Under the pieces are notes generated by a model that saw only the letters and a program-made list of their open reading frames with translations, was not told where the DNA came from and searched no databases. Shown piece after piece: positions 52,134-59,832 of a DNA stretch of 64,000 nucleotides. Source of the stretch: Streptomyces sp. NBC_01463 (lineage in GTDB: Bacteria; Actinomycetota; Actinomycetes; Streptomycetales; Streptomycetaceae); contig CP109468.1 in NCBI GenBank assembly GCA_036227345.1, positions 7,812,001-7,876,000 on the forward strand, given 5' to 3'. Position numbers and translations under genes: made by a program. How positions within the stretch are numbered: position 1 is the first letter of the stretch; each line of letters starts with the position of its first letter.

Positions 52134-53342
52134 TCACCGCCCCCCGGCGAACAGCAACGGCGCCCCGCCCGGTGCGGAGGCCGGCCGGCCGTTCACCGCG
52201 GGCACTCCCAGCAACGGGGACGCCGGGACGGTCGACAGCAGCCCCCGGCGCGCCAGCTCGGGCGTGACACCCTCGCCGAACCAGTACGCCTCCTCCAGGT
52301 GCGGGTACCCGGACAGCACGAAGTGCTCCACCCCCAGGGAGTGGTACTCCTCGATCCGGTCCGCGACCTCGGCGTGACTGCCGACCAGCGCGGTCCCGGC
52401 GCCACCCCGCACCAGACCGACCCCGGCCCACAGGTTCGGCGCGATCTCCAGCTGATCGCGCGAACCGCCGTGCAGCGCCAGCATCCGCTGCTGCCCCACC
52501 GACTCACTGCGCCCCAGCGCCTGCTGAGCGGCCGCGATCGTGTCGGCGTCGAGGTCGCCGAGCAGCCGGTCGGCCGTCGCCCACGCCTCCTTCGAGGAGT
52601 CGCGCGAGATGGTGTGCAGCCGGATCCCGAACCGGACCGTGCGTCCCTGCTCCTCGGCCAGCCCGCGAATCCAGTCGATCTTCTTCTTCACATCGGCGGG
52701 CCGCTCGCCCCACGTCAGATAGACGTCCGCGTGCGCGGCGGCGACGGGCCCCGCCGCGGCCGAGGACCCGCCGAAGAAGATGTCGGGCAGCGGGTCCGGC
52801 GGCAGCGCCGTCAGCCCGCCCTCCACCTGATAGTGCTCACCGTCGAAGTCGAACGGCTGCCCGCTCCAGGCGCCCCGCACCACCGACAGGAACTCCGCGG
52901 TCCTGGCGTACCGCCGGTCATGGTCCAGATGGTCCCCGAACCGGCGCTGCTCCGTCGAGTCGCCGCCGGTCACCACGTTCAGCAGCAGCCGCCCCCGGGT
53001 GATCCGCTGATACGTCGCGGCCATCTGCGCGGCGAGCACGGGCGAGATCACCCCCGGCCGGAACGCCACCAGGAACTTCAGCCGCTCGGTGTGCTGAGCC
53101 AGCGCCACGGTCGTCAGCCAGGCGTCCTCGCACCAGGTACCGGTCGGCGTCAGCACCGCCTCGAAGCCCAGCTGCTCGGCGGCCTTCGCGATCTGCGCCA
53201 GGTACTCGATGTCGGGGGCGCGCACCCCGCTGGTCGGGGTGATCCGGTCCCGCTTGATCCCGCCGTCGGTGTACGCGTGCCGGTCGACGAGCGTGCGCCC
53301 GTCACCGCCGGTGGGGAGGAACCAGTGCAGATGGACGTTCAT
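52134..53342 (-). CDS. ssuD: SsuD-type FMNH2-dependent alkanesulfonate monooxygenase
   Basis: 402-residue bacterial-luciferase-like monooxygenase that releases sulfite from alkanesulfonates using FMNH2 and O2. The N-terminus HLHWFLPTGGDGR matches SsuD, followed by TPTGTWCEDAWL (with the family Cys), RPGVISPVLAAQMAAT, GRLLLNVVTGGD and GGSSAAAGPVAAAHADVYLTWGERP. The C-terminal 30 residues are a Pro/Ala/Gly-rich tail beyond the usual 380. ATG at 53342 follows GGAAAGG. Lies downstream of a degenerate SsuB-like ATPase. No partner reductase gene (ssuE) is visible in the window. Confidence 0.93.
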   Translation of the reverse strand: MNVHLHWFLPTGGDGRTLVDRHAYTDGGIKRDRITPTSGVRAPDIEYLAQIAKAAEQLGFEAVLTPTGTWCEDAWLTTVALAQHTERLKFLVAFRPGVISPVLAAQMAATYQRITRGRLLLNVVTGGDSTEQRRFGDHLDHDRRYARTAEFLSVVRGAWSGQPFDFDGEHYQVEGGLTALPPDPLPDIFFGGSSAAAGPVAAAHADVYLTWGERPADVKKKIDWIRGLAEEQGRTVRFGIRLHTISRDSSKEAWATADRLLGDLDADTIAAAQQALGRSESVGQQRMLALHGGSRDQLEIAPNLWAGVGLVRGGAGTALVGSHAEVADRIEEYHSLGVEHFVLSGYPHLEEAYWFGEGVTPELARRGLLSTVPASPLLGVPAVNGRPASAPGGAPLLFAGGR

Positions 53343-53489
53343 GAGGAGGCCTTTCCGTACGAGCGGGGGAGGGCGGGTTCACAGAGGGGCACGGCAGGGG
53401 GTTCAGGAGACGAGGCGGAGCGGTCCGGCCCCGGACCCGAACCGGACCCGGGGCCGGCCCCGTTCGGCGTCGGAGCGTGCGGAGTCGGA

Positions 53490-54236
53490 TCAGACGTCGG
53501 CCTCCGGACCGAGCTCGGCGAGCAGCCGCGCACGCAGCGAGGCGAACTCGGGTGTACCGGGCAGGCGTGGACGGTCCGCCGCGACCGGCGTCCCGTACGT
53601 GATCACGCCGTCCCGCAGCACGAGCGCACGGTCGGCGAACAGCAGCGCCTGGTCCACATCCCGGGTGACGAGCAGAACCGTGCACCCACGGTGCCGCCGC
53701 CGGAGCTCGGCCACCGGCCACGAGGCGGCGATGTCGCCGAACGGGTCGTCGAGAAGCAGCAGATCGGGCCGGCGGGCCGGCACCCGTGCGACCGGGACGC
53801 GCCGGGCCCCGTCGCCGGAGAGCGCCCTCGGCCAGGCCCGGGACCGACGGAGGGGCGCGCAGTCTTCCCCCACCACTTCCACGAAGCCTGGTCCGGGATG
53901 ATCTCCCGAAGGCGGCTCGAGCAGCTTGCGCCAGAGCCGTTTCCAGGGCGCAGGCCGCGGTGCCGGCCGAAGGAGCACACGCCCCTTCGGCACCAGAACG
54001 GTCCCGCGGATCTCCCGGTCGAGCCCGGCGAGCACCCGCAGGAGCGTCGACTTGCCACTGCCGCCGCGCCCGAGCACGGCGGTGAACTCCCCCGCGCGCA
54101 GGGTGAGATCGAGCCCGTCGATGACGGCCCGTCCGCCGAAGGAACGGGTCAGCCCGACGACGCGTACGACGTCCTGCGGAGGAAGGGCCGGTGAGGGGGA
54201 GGGGGCGCTCATGACTCCGTGCAGGTCGGTCGCCAT
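53490..54236 (-). CDS. SsuB-like ABC ATPase with degenerate motifs, probably inactive
   Basis: 248 residues. N-terminal half is a normal SsuB/TauB-type ATPase: VLGRGGSGKSTLLRVLAGLDREIRG (Walker A intact). After that, key elements are eroded. The Q-loop Gln is missing (RPAPRPAPWKRLWRK), the signature reads LSGDGARRVPVAR, Walker B is LLLLDDPFGDIAAS (catalytic Glu replaced by Asp, D-loop lost), and the H-loop is VTRDVDQA with Arg for His. No stop or frameshift is seen. The partner ssuA (binding protein) and ssuC (permease) genes are absent. ATG 54236 follows GGAAAGG. A decaying gene or one with a new role. Confidence 0.82.
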   Translation of the reverse strand: MATDLHGVMSAPSPSPALPPQDVVRVVGLTRSFGGRAVIDGLDLTLRAGEFTAVLGRGGSGKSTLLRVLAGLDREIRGTVLVPKGRVLLRPAPRPAPWKRLWRKLLEPPSGDHPGPGFVEVVGEDCAPLRRSRAWPRALSGDGARRVPVARVPARRPDLLLLDDPFGDIAASWPVAELRRRHRGCTVLLVTRDVDQALLFADRALVLRDGVITYGTPVAADRPRLPGTPEFASLRARLLAELGPEADV

Positions 54237-54462
54237 GACGGCAGCCTTTCCGGGATACGGACGACGAGATCGGGAGGTGGGACTCCGGGAGGCATCCCCG
54301 AGACCCGGCCCCGGGCCCGCACCGGTAGGAACCGGACCAGGAGATCCCCGGACGCATAAGGCCGAGGACGGAGACGGGACGGGGCGGGGCGTGCACACCA
54401 TCAGGCGGAGGGGCCGACGGATCACTCCGCCCGGTCACTCACGGGTCATGCGTGGAGGAACG
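54237..54462 (-). promoter_or_regulatory. Putative attenuator region of the ssu operon
   Basis: 226 bp between the leader peptide gene and the SsuB-like gene, GC-rich and without another gene. It contains short inverted segments such as GGCCCGGGGCC around 54307-54317, but I cannot settle one terminator/antiterminator pair by eye. Folding would be needed to show a Cys-responsive switch. Confidence 0.35.
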
Positions 54463-54549
54463 TCAGCAGCCGCGGCGACAACACGCGGCAGAGGCCACCC
54501 GCAGCAGGTCGATGTGACCGCGCGAAGTGAGCATGACTGACCGGAACAT
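54463..54549 (-). CDS. Cysteine-rich leader peptide of the sulfonate operon
   Basis: 28-residue peptide with MLTSRGHIDLLRVASAA before a C-terminal CCRRGC (two adjacent Cys, then one more). This matches the Streptomyces 'putative leader peptide' class found ahead of sulfur-assimilation genes, where ribosome stalling at Cys codons would signal cysteine shortage. A strong promoter sits just upstream: TTGACC (54580-54585) and TACGTT (54557-54562) with a 17-bp spacer, 7 nt before the ATG at 54549, so the mRNA is probably leaderless. The next gene starts 226 bp downstream. Confidence 0.8.
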   Translation of the reverse strand: MFRSVMLTSRGHIDLLRVASAACCRRGC

Positions 54550-54556
54550 GGCGCCG

Positions 54557-54585
54557 AACGTAGCCGCCGACAGGAGGACGGTCAA
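54557..54585 (-). promoter_or_regulatory. Promoter of the leader peptide/ssu operon
   Basis: On the minus strand: -35 TTGACC (54580-54585) and -10 TACGTT (54557-54562), 17-bp spacer, with transcription predicted at or beside the leader ATG (54549). It lies 56-84 bp from the divergent yjbQ-like start. Confidence 0.75.
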
Positions 54586-54640
54586 CGGTGTCTCGGCACC
54601 TGGACGAGCAATCCTGCGTGGTGGGCGGGAGAATGGGCGC

Positions 54641-55063
54641 ATGTCCTCCGCCTTCACCACCAGCGTCCTTCACGTCACCACCGGCACGACGGAGACCGTC
54701 ACCGACCTGACGTCCGACTGCGAGCAGTTCCTCAGCCGCACGGCCGCGGGCCGCGACGGCCTGCTCAACATCTTCGTCCCGCACGCGACGGCGGGCATCG
54801 CCGTACTGGAGACCGGCGCGGGCAGCGACGACGACCTCCTGGCCGCCCTGCACGCCCTGCTCCCGGCCGACGACCGCTGGCAGCACCGCCACGGCAGCCC
54901 GGGCCACGGCCGCGACCACGTCCTCCCGGCCCTCGTCCCGCCGCACGCGACGCTGCCCGTGATCGCGGGACGGCTGGAGCTGGGGACGTGGCAGTCGGTG
55001 TGTCTGGTGGACACCAACAAGGACAACGCCAACCGTCAGGTGCGGCTGAGCTTCCTGGGCTGA
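54641..55063 (+). CDS. YjbQ/UPF0047 family protein (secondary thiamine-phosphate synthase-like)
   Basis: 140 residues. Family motifs: GLLNIFVPHATAGIAVLETG (with conserved His), and GHGRDHVLPALVPPHATLPVIAGRLELGTWQSVCLVDTNKDNANRQVRLSFLG (His and Glu metal-site candidates). The family rescues thiamine auxotrophy weakly in E. coli, but its true role is unknown. ATG at 54641; GAGAAT 6 nt upstream suggests a leaderless mRNA, though GGGAG could also serve as a ribosome site. Divergent from the ssu leader peptide. Confidence 0.9.
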   Translation: MSSAFTTSVLHVTTGTTETVTDLTSDCEQFLSRTAAGRDGLLNIFVPHATAGIAVLETGAGSDDDLLAALHALLPADDRWQHRHGSPGHGRDHVLPALVPPHATLPVIAGRLELGTWQSVCLVDTNKDNANRQVRLSFLG

Positions 55064-55188
55064 CCAGGGTCGCTCGCAGGCGGTCATGTTGAGCGGGCCC
55101 CGCGTTCCGGCGGCTTCACACAGCGGACGGACCGCGCTGCACGGCAGCAGGTGAGCAGGCCCGGGCAACTTCGATCCGGCCTATCTGT

Positions 55189-55842
55189 TCATGACCACCG
55201 TTCGAATTCGGCGTCGAGGCGCGGGTCGGTGCGTACCCAGACTTCGCCATCGGCGGCCTCGGCCGGGGCGTCGACTCCTTCGATGCCGAGGAATTCGATC
55301 AACTTGAGCAGTTCGGCCCGTTCGGCCCGGTCGTCACCGACGTCATGGGAGTCGAAGAAGACGTAGTACTGGTCGCTCGGGTCTACGATGCCCGAATCTG
55401 CCCAGATCCGGGCGACTTCCTCGATTGCCGCGGCCTCGGTCGTGATCGTGGCGGCGCGAGCAACGCCACGAGTCTCCGGTGACGCGTCGAGGTCCGCGAG
55501 GTCCGGGAACCACTGGCCGAAGTGGTCGAGGCCGGTGTATCCGTTCTCGAAGAAGAGCATCGCGCTCGGAAGGTAGCGATTCCCCCTGTCCACCCGGAGG
55601 TATTCCGACCGGGGTGTGTCCGCCGCCTCGATCCGGGCGATCACGCCTTGTCCGGGCATGAGCACCAAGCTCTGTCCCGCCGGTTCATCCTCGATGGTGT
55701 AAGTAGCAGAGTCTCGATCCCGGAAGAAAGCGGAGAATGCCACGTACGCTTCCTGGGGGTTGCCCACGGAGACCTGCTGGTCGTTGCCGTCACCGACGGC
55801 GAAGACGAACTGTTTTGGGCCAGGGGCGTAAGGGCGGGCCAC
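55189..55842 (-). CDS. Unrecognised 217-residue acidic protein
   Basis: 217 residues, acidic and Asp/Glu-rich, with no transmembrane helix or signal. I do not recognise the family. The middle has an aromatic-rich patch (AMLFFENGYTGLDHFGQWFP) and the C-terminal half is helical (ELLKLIEFLGIEGVDAPAEAADGEVW). GTG at 55842 follows GGAAGGA by 6 nt. An AGCGTA/TACGCT -10-like box (55876-55881) is upstream. Sits between the YjbQ gene and recA. SMI1-like immunity or a metabolic binding protein are guesses only. Confidence 0.75.
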   Translation of the reverse strand: MARPYAPGPKQFVFAVGDGNDQQVSVGNPQEAYVAFSAFFRDRDSATYTIEDEPAGQSLVLMPGQGVIARIEAADTPRSEYLRVDRGNRYLPSAMLFFENGYTGLDHFGQWFPDLADLDASPETRGVARAATITTEAAAIEEVARIWADSGIVDPSDQYYVFFDSHDVGDDRAERAELLKLIEFLGIEGVDAPAEAADGEVWVRTDPRLDAEFERWS

Positions 55843-56045
55843 GTGTGTCCTTCCAGCAGGTGTGATACGCGCGTCAGCGTAGTCGCATCAGAGCTGACGG
55901 ACCGGCCGCCGTTCATGGCCGACGAACTGCCGGAAGGGCCGGCGGGAGGCTGCCTCGAACGCCGGTGCCTCGCGGCCGTTACCGCCACCGTGACACCGCA
56001 CATGATGCGCGAGGTCGGTGGGCGCCTCGGCCCGGAGCACGCCGC

Positions 56046-56088
56046 GGTGCTGACCGGCCGGAGGCCTGACCTCCGGCCGGTCAGCACC
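56046..56088. terminator. Perfect 19-bp terminator downstream of recA
   Basis: GGTGCTGACCGGCCGGAGG (56046-56064) and CCTCCGGCCGGTCAGCACC (56070-56088) pair perfectly around a 5-nt loop, starting 9 bp after the recA stop codon. It shows that recA is transcribed alone, with no recX following. Confidence 0.93.
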
Positions 56089-56096
56089 CACGCTCG

Positions 56097-57173
56097 TCAG
56101 GTGGCGTTGCCCGTCGGGATCACGGCGACAGCAGGGGCGGGGACGGTGTCCGTGTCGTCGGCGGCCGCGGCCTTCGCCGATGTTGCGATTCCGAGCTTCT
56201 CGAGGATCTTCCTCTCGATCTCGTCGGTGAGGCCGGGGTTGTCCTTGAGGAAGGCGCGGGCCTTCTCCTTGCCCTGGCCGAGCTGGTCGCCCTCGTACGT
56301 GTACCAGGCGCCGGCCTTGCGGACGAAGCCGTTGTCCACGCCCATGTCGATCAGACCGCCCTCGCGGCTGATGCCCTGGCCGTAGAGGATGTCGAACTCG
56401 GCCTGCTTGAAGGGCGGCGCGACCTTGTTCTTGACGACCTTGACACGGGTGCGGTTGCCGATCGCGTCGGTCCCGTCCTTCAGTGTCTCGATACGCCGGA
56501 TGTCCAGGCGCACCGAGGCGTAGAACTTCAGCGCACGGCCGCCGGTCGTGGTCTCCGGCGAGCCGAACATCACGCCGATCTTCTCGCGGAGCTGATTGAT
56601 GAAGATCGCCGTCGTCCTCGTCTGGCTGAGCGCGCTGGTGATCTTCCGGAGCGCCTGGCTCATCAGACGGGCCTGCAGGCCCATGTGGGAGTCACCCATG
56701 GCGCCCTCGATCTCGGCACGCGGCACCAGGGCCGCGACGGAGTCGATCACGATCAGGTCGATCGCGCCGGAGCGGATCAGGATGTCGACGATCTCCAGCG
56801 CCTGTTCGCCGTTGTCCGGCTGGGACAGGATGAGGTTGTCGGTGTCGACGCCGAGCTTCTTGGCGTACTCCGGGTCCAGGGCGTGTTCGGCGTCGACGAA
56901 GGCCACCGTGCCGCCGGCTTTCTGCGCGTTCGCCACCGCGTGCAGCGTCAGCGTCGTCTTGCCGGAGGACTCCGGTCCGTACACCTCCACCACGCGGCCG
57001 CGCGGCAGTCCGCCGACGCCGAGCGCCACGTCCAGCGCCGTGGACCCGGTGGGGATCACCTCGATGGGCTCGTTCGGCCGCTCGCCCAGGCGCATGACCG
57101 CACCCTTGCCGAACTTCCGCTCGATCTGCGCGAGCGCGGTGTCCAGCGCCTTCTCGTGGTCGGTTCCTGCCAT
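56097..57173 (-). CDS. recA: RecA recombinase (without adjacent recX)
   Basis: 358-residue RecA, the ATP-dependent strand-exchange and LexA co-protease. Motifs: Walker [10 protein letters not shown] (residues about 66-74), [15 protein letters not shown], Walker [12 protein letters not shown], loop L1 [23 protein letters not shown] and loop L2 [22 protein letters not shown]. The C-terminal tail is short and Ala/Asp-rich. ATG at 57173; a GTG at 57182 is possible. Unlike the housekeeping Streptomyces locus, recX does not follow, and the transcript ends at a hairpin. It may be the only recA or a paralogue; this window cannot tell. A LexA-like box lies upstream. Confidence 0.95.
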   Translation of the reverse strand: MAGTDHEKALDTALAQIERKFGKGAVMRLGERPNEPIEVIPTGSTALDVALGVGGLPRGRVVEVYGPESSGKTTLTLHAVANAQKAGGTVAFVDAEHALDPEYAKKLGVDTDNLILSQPDNGEQALEIVDILIRSGAIDLIVIDSVAALVPRAEIEGAMGDSHMGLQARLMSQALRKITSALSQTRTTAIFINQLREKIGVMFGSPETTTGGRALKFYASVRLDIRRIETLKDGTDAIGNRTRVKVVKNKVAPPFKQAEFDILYGQGISREGGLIDMGVDNGFVRKAGAWYTYEGDQLGQGKEKARAFLKDNPGLTDEIERKILEKLGIATSAKAAAADDTDTVPAPAVAVIPTGNAT

Positions 57174-57263
57174 GAGCTTCACCCGGTCCGATTGAGTGGC
57201 CCGCCGCACGTCGGAGAACGTGGGCGTCTGCTGCCGACAACGGACGTGTCGGAGATCCAGAAA

Positions 57264-57304
57264 CGAACATCCGATCGATTTACGTGTCCGTTGAAAGGTA
57301 CCAA
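57264..57304 (-). promoter_or_regulatory. recA promoter with LexA-like box
   Basis: On the minus strand: TTGGTA (57299-57304) and TAAATC (57277-57282) with a 16-bp spacer, followed directly by CGAACATCCGATC (57264-57276, written on the plus strand). The box has GAAC-4-GATC, one mismatch from GAAC-4-GTTC, and resembles the GAACATCC-type SOS boxes reported for Streptomyces recA. Confidence 0.6.
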
Positions 57305-57658
57305 ACGGAGGCAAGCGGGACGGTGTACGCGCCGGACCACTCCGGAGGCGGGCCGCGGCCGGGCCGGCGGTCGGCCATGCGGCCGGACCCGGTGGGGATC
57401 CTCCAGTCCGGTCGCCGGAACTCGTCAGCGCGCCGGGGCGCGCCCACGAGTGCGGCCGGCTTCGGCACGGTTCAACAGGTTCTGGTCCGCGCCGGTGTAC
57501 GCGGAGACATACGTGTGCACACACGCGCCGCCCGGGGAACTCCGCACGCCCTACCGGTGCGCGCGGGCAACGGAAATGATGAGCGCACCGCACATGAACC
57601 ATCGATCCGCAGTTCCCCCTGCCCCGGCCGGGCGGACTCGCGGCGGAAGGAGTTCACG
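57305..57658. other. Non-coding stretch between recA and the furan operon
   Basis: About 350 bp beyond the recA promoter. Open frames here (for example the frame running into the MfnB-like gene) lack ribosome sites and have non-coding composition. Promoters for the operon at 57659 must lie here, but no clear -35/-10 pair stood out. Confidence 0.4.
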
Positions 57659-58414
57659 GTGTTGCTTCTCATCTCCCCGGACGGCATCGAGGAAGCGCTC
57701 GCCTGCGCGAAGGCGGCGGAGCACCTCGACATCGTCGACGTCAAGAAGCCCGACGAGGGCTCTCTCGGCGCCAACTTCCCCTGGGTCATCCGGGAGATCC
57801 GCGACGCGGTGCCGGCGGACAAACCGGTGTCCGCCACCGTGGGAGACGTGCCGTACAAGCCCGGCACCGTGGCGCAGGCCGCGCTCGGCGCGGCCGTCTC
57901 CGGCGCCACGTACATCAAGGTGGGCCTGTACGGATGCACGACTCCCGAGCAGGGTGTCGAGGTCATGCGGGCGGTTGTCCGCGCGGTGAAGGACTACCGT
58001 CCGGACGCGCTCGTCGTCGCCTCGGGCTACGCCGACGCCCATCGTGTCGGCTGCGTCAACCCGCTCGCCCTGCCCGACATCGCGGCCCGCGCCGGTGCCG
58101 ACGCCGCCATGCTGGACACCGCGATCAAGGACGGGACCGGGCTGTTCGACCATGTTCCGCCGGACCTCTGCGCCGAGTTCGTCCGCCGCGCCCACGCGGC
58201 CGGTCAGTTCGCCGCACTCGCGGGCAGCGTCAAGCAGGCCGATCTCGGTCAGCTGACCCGCATCGGCACGGACATCGTCGGGGTGCGGGGTGCGGTCTGC
58301 TCGGGCGGTGACCGCAACGCCGGAACGATTCAGCCGCACCTGGTCGCGGCCTTCCGGGCGGAGATGGACCGGCAGGCCCGGGAGTTCGCCGCCGACGTCC
58401 CGGCCCTGAACTGA
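57659..58414 (+). CDS. MfnB-like (5-formylfuran-3-yl)methyl phosphate synthase
   Basis: 251 residues, TIM-barrel DUF556/UPF0264 family. The methanogen enzyme MfnB makes (5-formylfuran-3-yl)methyl phosphate (4-HFC-P) from two molecules of glyceraldehyde-3-phosphate. Active-site residues map by pattern: Lys29 in [15 protein letters not shown], Lys87 in TYIKVGLYG, Asp153 and Lys157 in [12 protein letters not shown], all offset by two from the residues I recall for the methanogen enzyme (27, 85, 151, 155). GTG at 57659 has AAGGAG 6 nt upstream, deciding it over longer in-frame starts. First gene of a four-gene operon. Confidence 0.88.
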   Translation: MLLLISPDGIEEALACAKAAEHLDIVDVKKPDEGSLGANFPWVIREIRDAVPADKPVSATVGDVPYKPGTVAQAALGAAVSGATYIKVGLYGCTTPEQGVEVMRAVVRAVKDYRPDALVVASGYADAHRVGCVNPLALPDIAARAGADAAMLDTAIKDGTGLFDHVPPDLCAEFVRRAHAAGQFAALAGSVKQADLGQLTRIGTDIVGVRGAVCSGGDRNAGTIQPHLVAAFRAEMDRQAREFAADVPALN

Positions 58415-58422
58415 CCACCGGG

Positions 58423-59832
58423 ATGCCGACACCGCATGCCGGCCGCGTCTCCGGACGCCGTGCCCCCTGCCTCGCTGTCATCGACCCGGCCTCCGGGGAG
58501 ATCTTCGACGAGACCCCCGACCAGCAGCCGGACGAACTGGACGACGTGATCGACCGGGCCAGGCACGCCTGGACCGGTTGGCGCGCCGACCCGGCCGCCC
58601 GCACCGCCGGGCTGAACGCCGCCGCCGACGCCGTGGAGGCCGCCGGAGACGACCTCGCTCCGCTGCTCACCCGGGAACAGGGCAAGCCCCTCGCCGAGTC
58701 GTACGCCGAGGTCGCCCGTACGGCAGCCCGGCTTCGGTACTTCGCCGCCCTGGCTCCCCGCACCCGCCGGATCGCCGACGGCCGCCCCGTGCACAGCGAG
58801 ATCCGCTGGCAGTCTCTCGGGCCCGTTGCCGCGATCGTGCCGTGGAACTTCCCCCTCCAGCTCGCTTCGGCGAAGTTCGCGCCCGCGCTCGCGGCCGGCA
58901 ACACCGTGGTCCTCAAACCGTCCCCGTACACCCCCCTTGCCACCCGGCTGCTCGGCGCCGTCCTCGCCAAAGCCCTGCCCGAGGACGTCCTGACCGTCAT
59001 CACCGGCCGGGAACCCCTCGGTGCCCGCCTCGCCTCCCACCCGGGTATCCGCCATGTCACCTTCACCGGCTCGGTGCCGACGGGACGGGCCGTCGCCGCG
59101 GCCGCGGCGGGCTCCCTCGCCCGTGTCACCCTGGAACTGGGTGGCAACGACGCGGCGGTCCTCCTGGACGACGTCGACGTGGAGCGGGTCGCGGACCGGC
59201 TGTTCTGGGCCGCCTTCCGCAACTGCGGGCAGGTCTGCATGGCGGTCAAACGCGTCTACGCACCGGCCCGGCTCCACGCAGAGGTGGTCGAAGCCCTCGC
59301 TCACCGCGCGAAGACCGTCGTCGTCGGACCCGGTCTTGTGCCGGGCACCCGGCTCGGGCCGGTCAACAACGCCCCCCAGCTGGCCCGGATCGAGAGGTTC
59401 GTCCAACGGGCCCTGGCGGCCGGTGCCAGGGCAGCGGCCGGCGGTCACCGGCTCGACGGACCGGGCTACTTCGTCGCTCCCACGATCCTCACGGACGTCC
59501 CGCCCGAGGACCCGGTGGTGACCGAGGAACAGTTCGGACCGGTTCTGCCGGTGCTGCCGTACCGAAACCTCGACGAAGCCGTCGAAGCGGCCAACGGCAC
59601 CGGCTTCGGGCTGGGCGGCTCCGTCTGGGGCACCGATCCCGACCGCGCGGCGGCGACAGCCGACCGGCTCGAATGCGGCACGGTCTGGATCAACCACCAC
59701 GCCGAACTCTCCCTCGCCCAGCCCTTCGCAGGCGTCAAGGAGAGCGGCTTGGGTGTCGCGGGAGGACCGTGGGGCCTCTACGGCAACCTCCGTCCATTCG
59801 TCGTGCACCGGCCGCCGGAGGAAGAGGGATGA
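58423..59832 (+). CDS. NAD(P)+-dependent aldehyde dehydrogenase of the furan operon
   Basis: 469 residues of the ALDH superfamily. Motifs: VPWNFPLQLASAKFAPALAAGNTVVLKPS (coenzyme site), FTGSVPTGRAVAAAA, LELGGNDAAV (catalytic Glu), FRNCGQVCMAVKRVYA (nucleophilic Cys) and EEQFGPVLPVLPY. Succinate-semialdehyde/aromatic-aldehyde dehydrogenase-like. The ATG at 58423 lies 8 bp after the MfnB-like stop with no strong ribosome site, suggesting coupling. In context it could oxidise the 5-formyl group of the furan to a carboxylate; this is inferred. Confidence 0.9.
   Translation: MPTPHAGRVSGRRAPCLAVIDPASGEIFDETPDQQPDELDDVIDRARHAWTGWRADPAARTAGLNAAADAVEAAGDDLAPLLTREQGKPLAESYAEVARTAARLRYFAALAPRTRRIADGRPVHSEIRWQSLGPVAAIVPWNFPLQLASAKFAPALAAGNTVVLKPSPYTPLATRLLGAVLAKALPEDVLTVITGREPLGARLASHPGIRHVTFTGSVPTGRAVAAAAAGSLARVTLELGGNDAAVLLDDVDVERVADRLFWAAFRNCGQVCMAVKRVYAPARLHAEVVEALAHRAKTVVVGPGLVPGTRLGPVNNAPQLARIERFVQRALAAGARAAAGGHRLDGPGYFVAPTILTDVPPEDPVVTEEQFGPVLPVLPYRNLDEAVEAANGTGFGLGGSVWGTDPDRAAATADRLECGTVWINHHAELSLAQPFAGVKESGLGVAGGPWGLYGNLRPFVVHRPPEEEG

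Noticed and set aside
57284..57658. In-frame extension of the MfnB-like gene to an upstream ATG
   Set aside because: The AAGGAG site sits directly before GTG 57659, and the family begins at that point. The extension has Arg/Pro-rich, non-coding composition.
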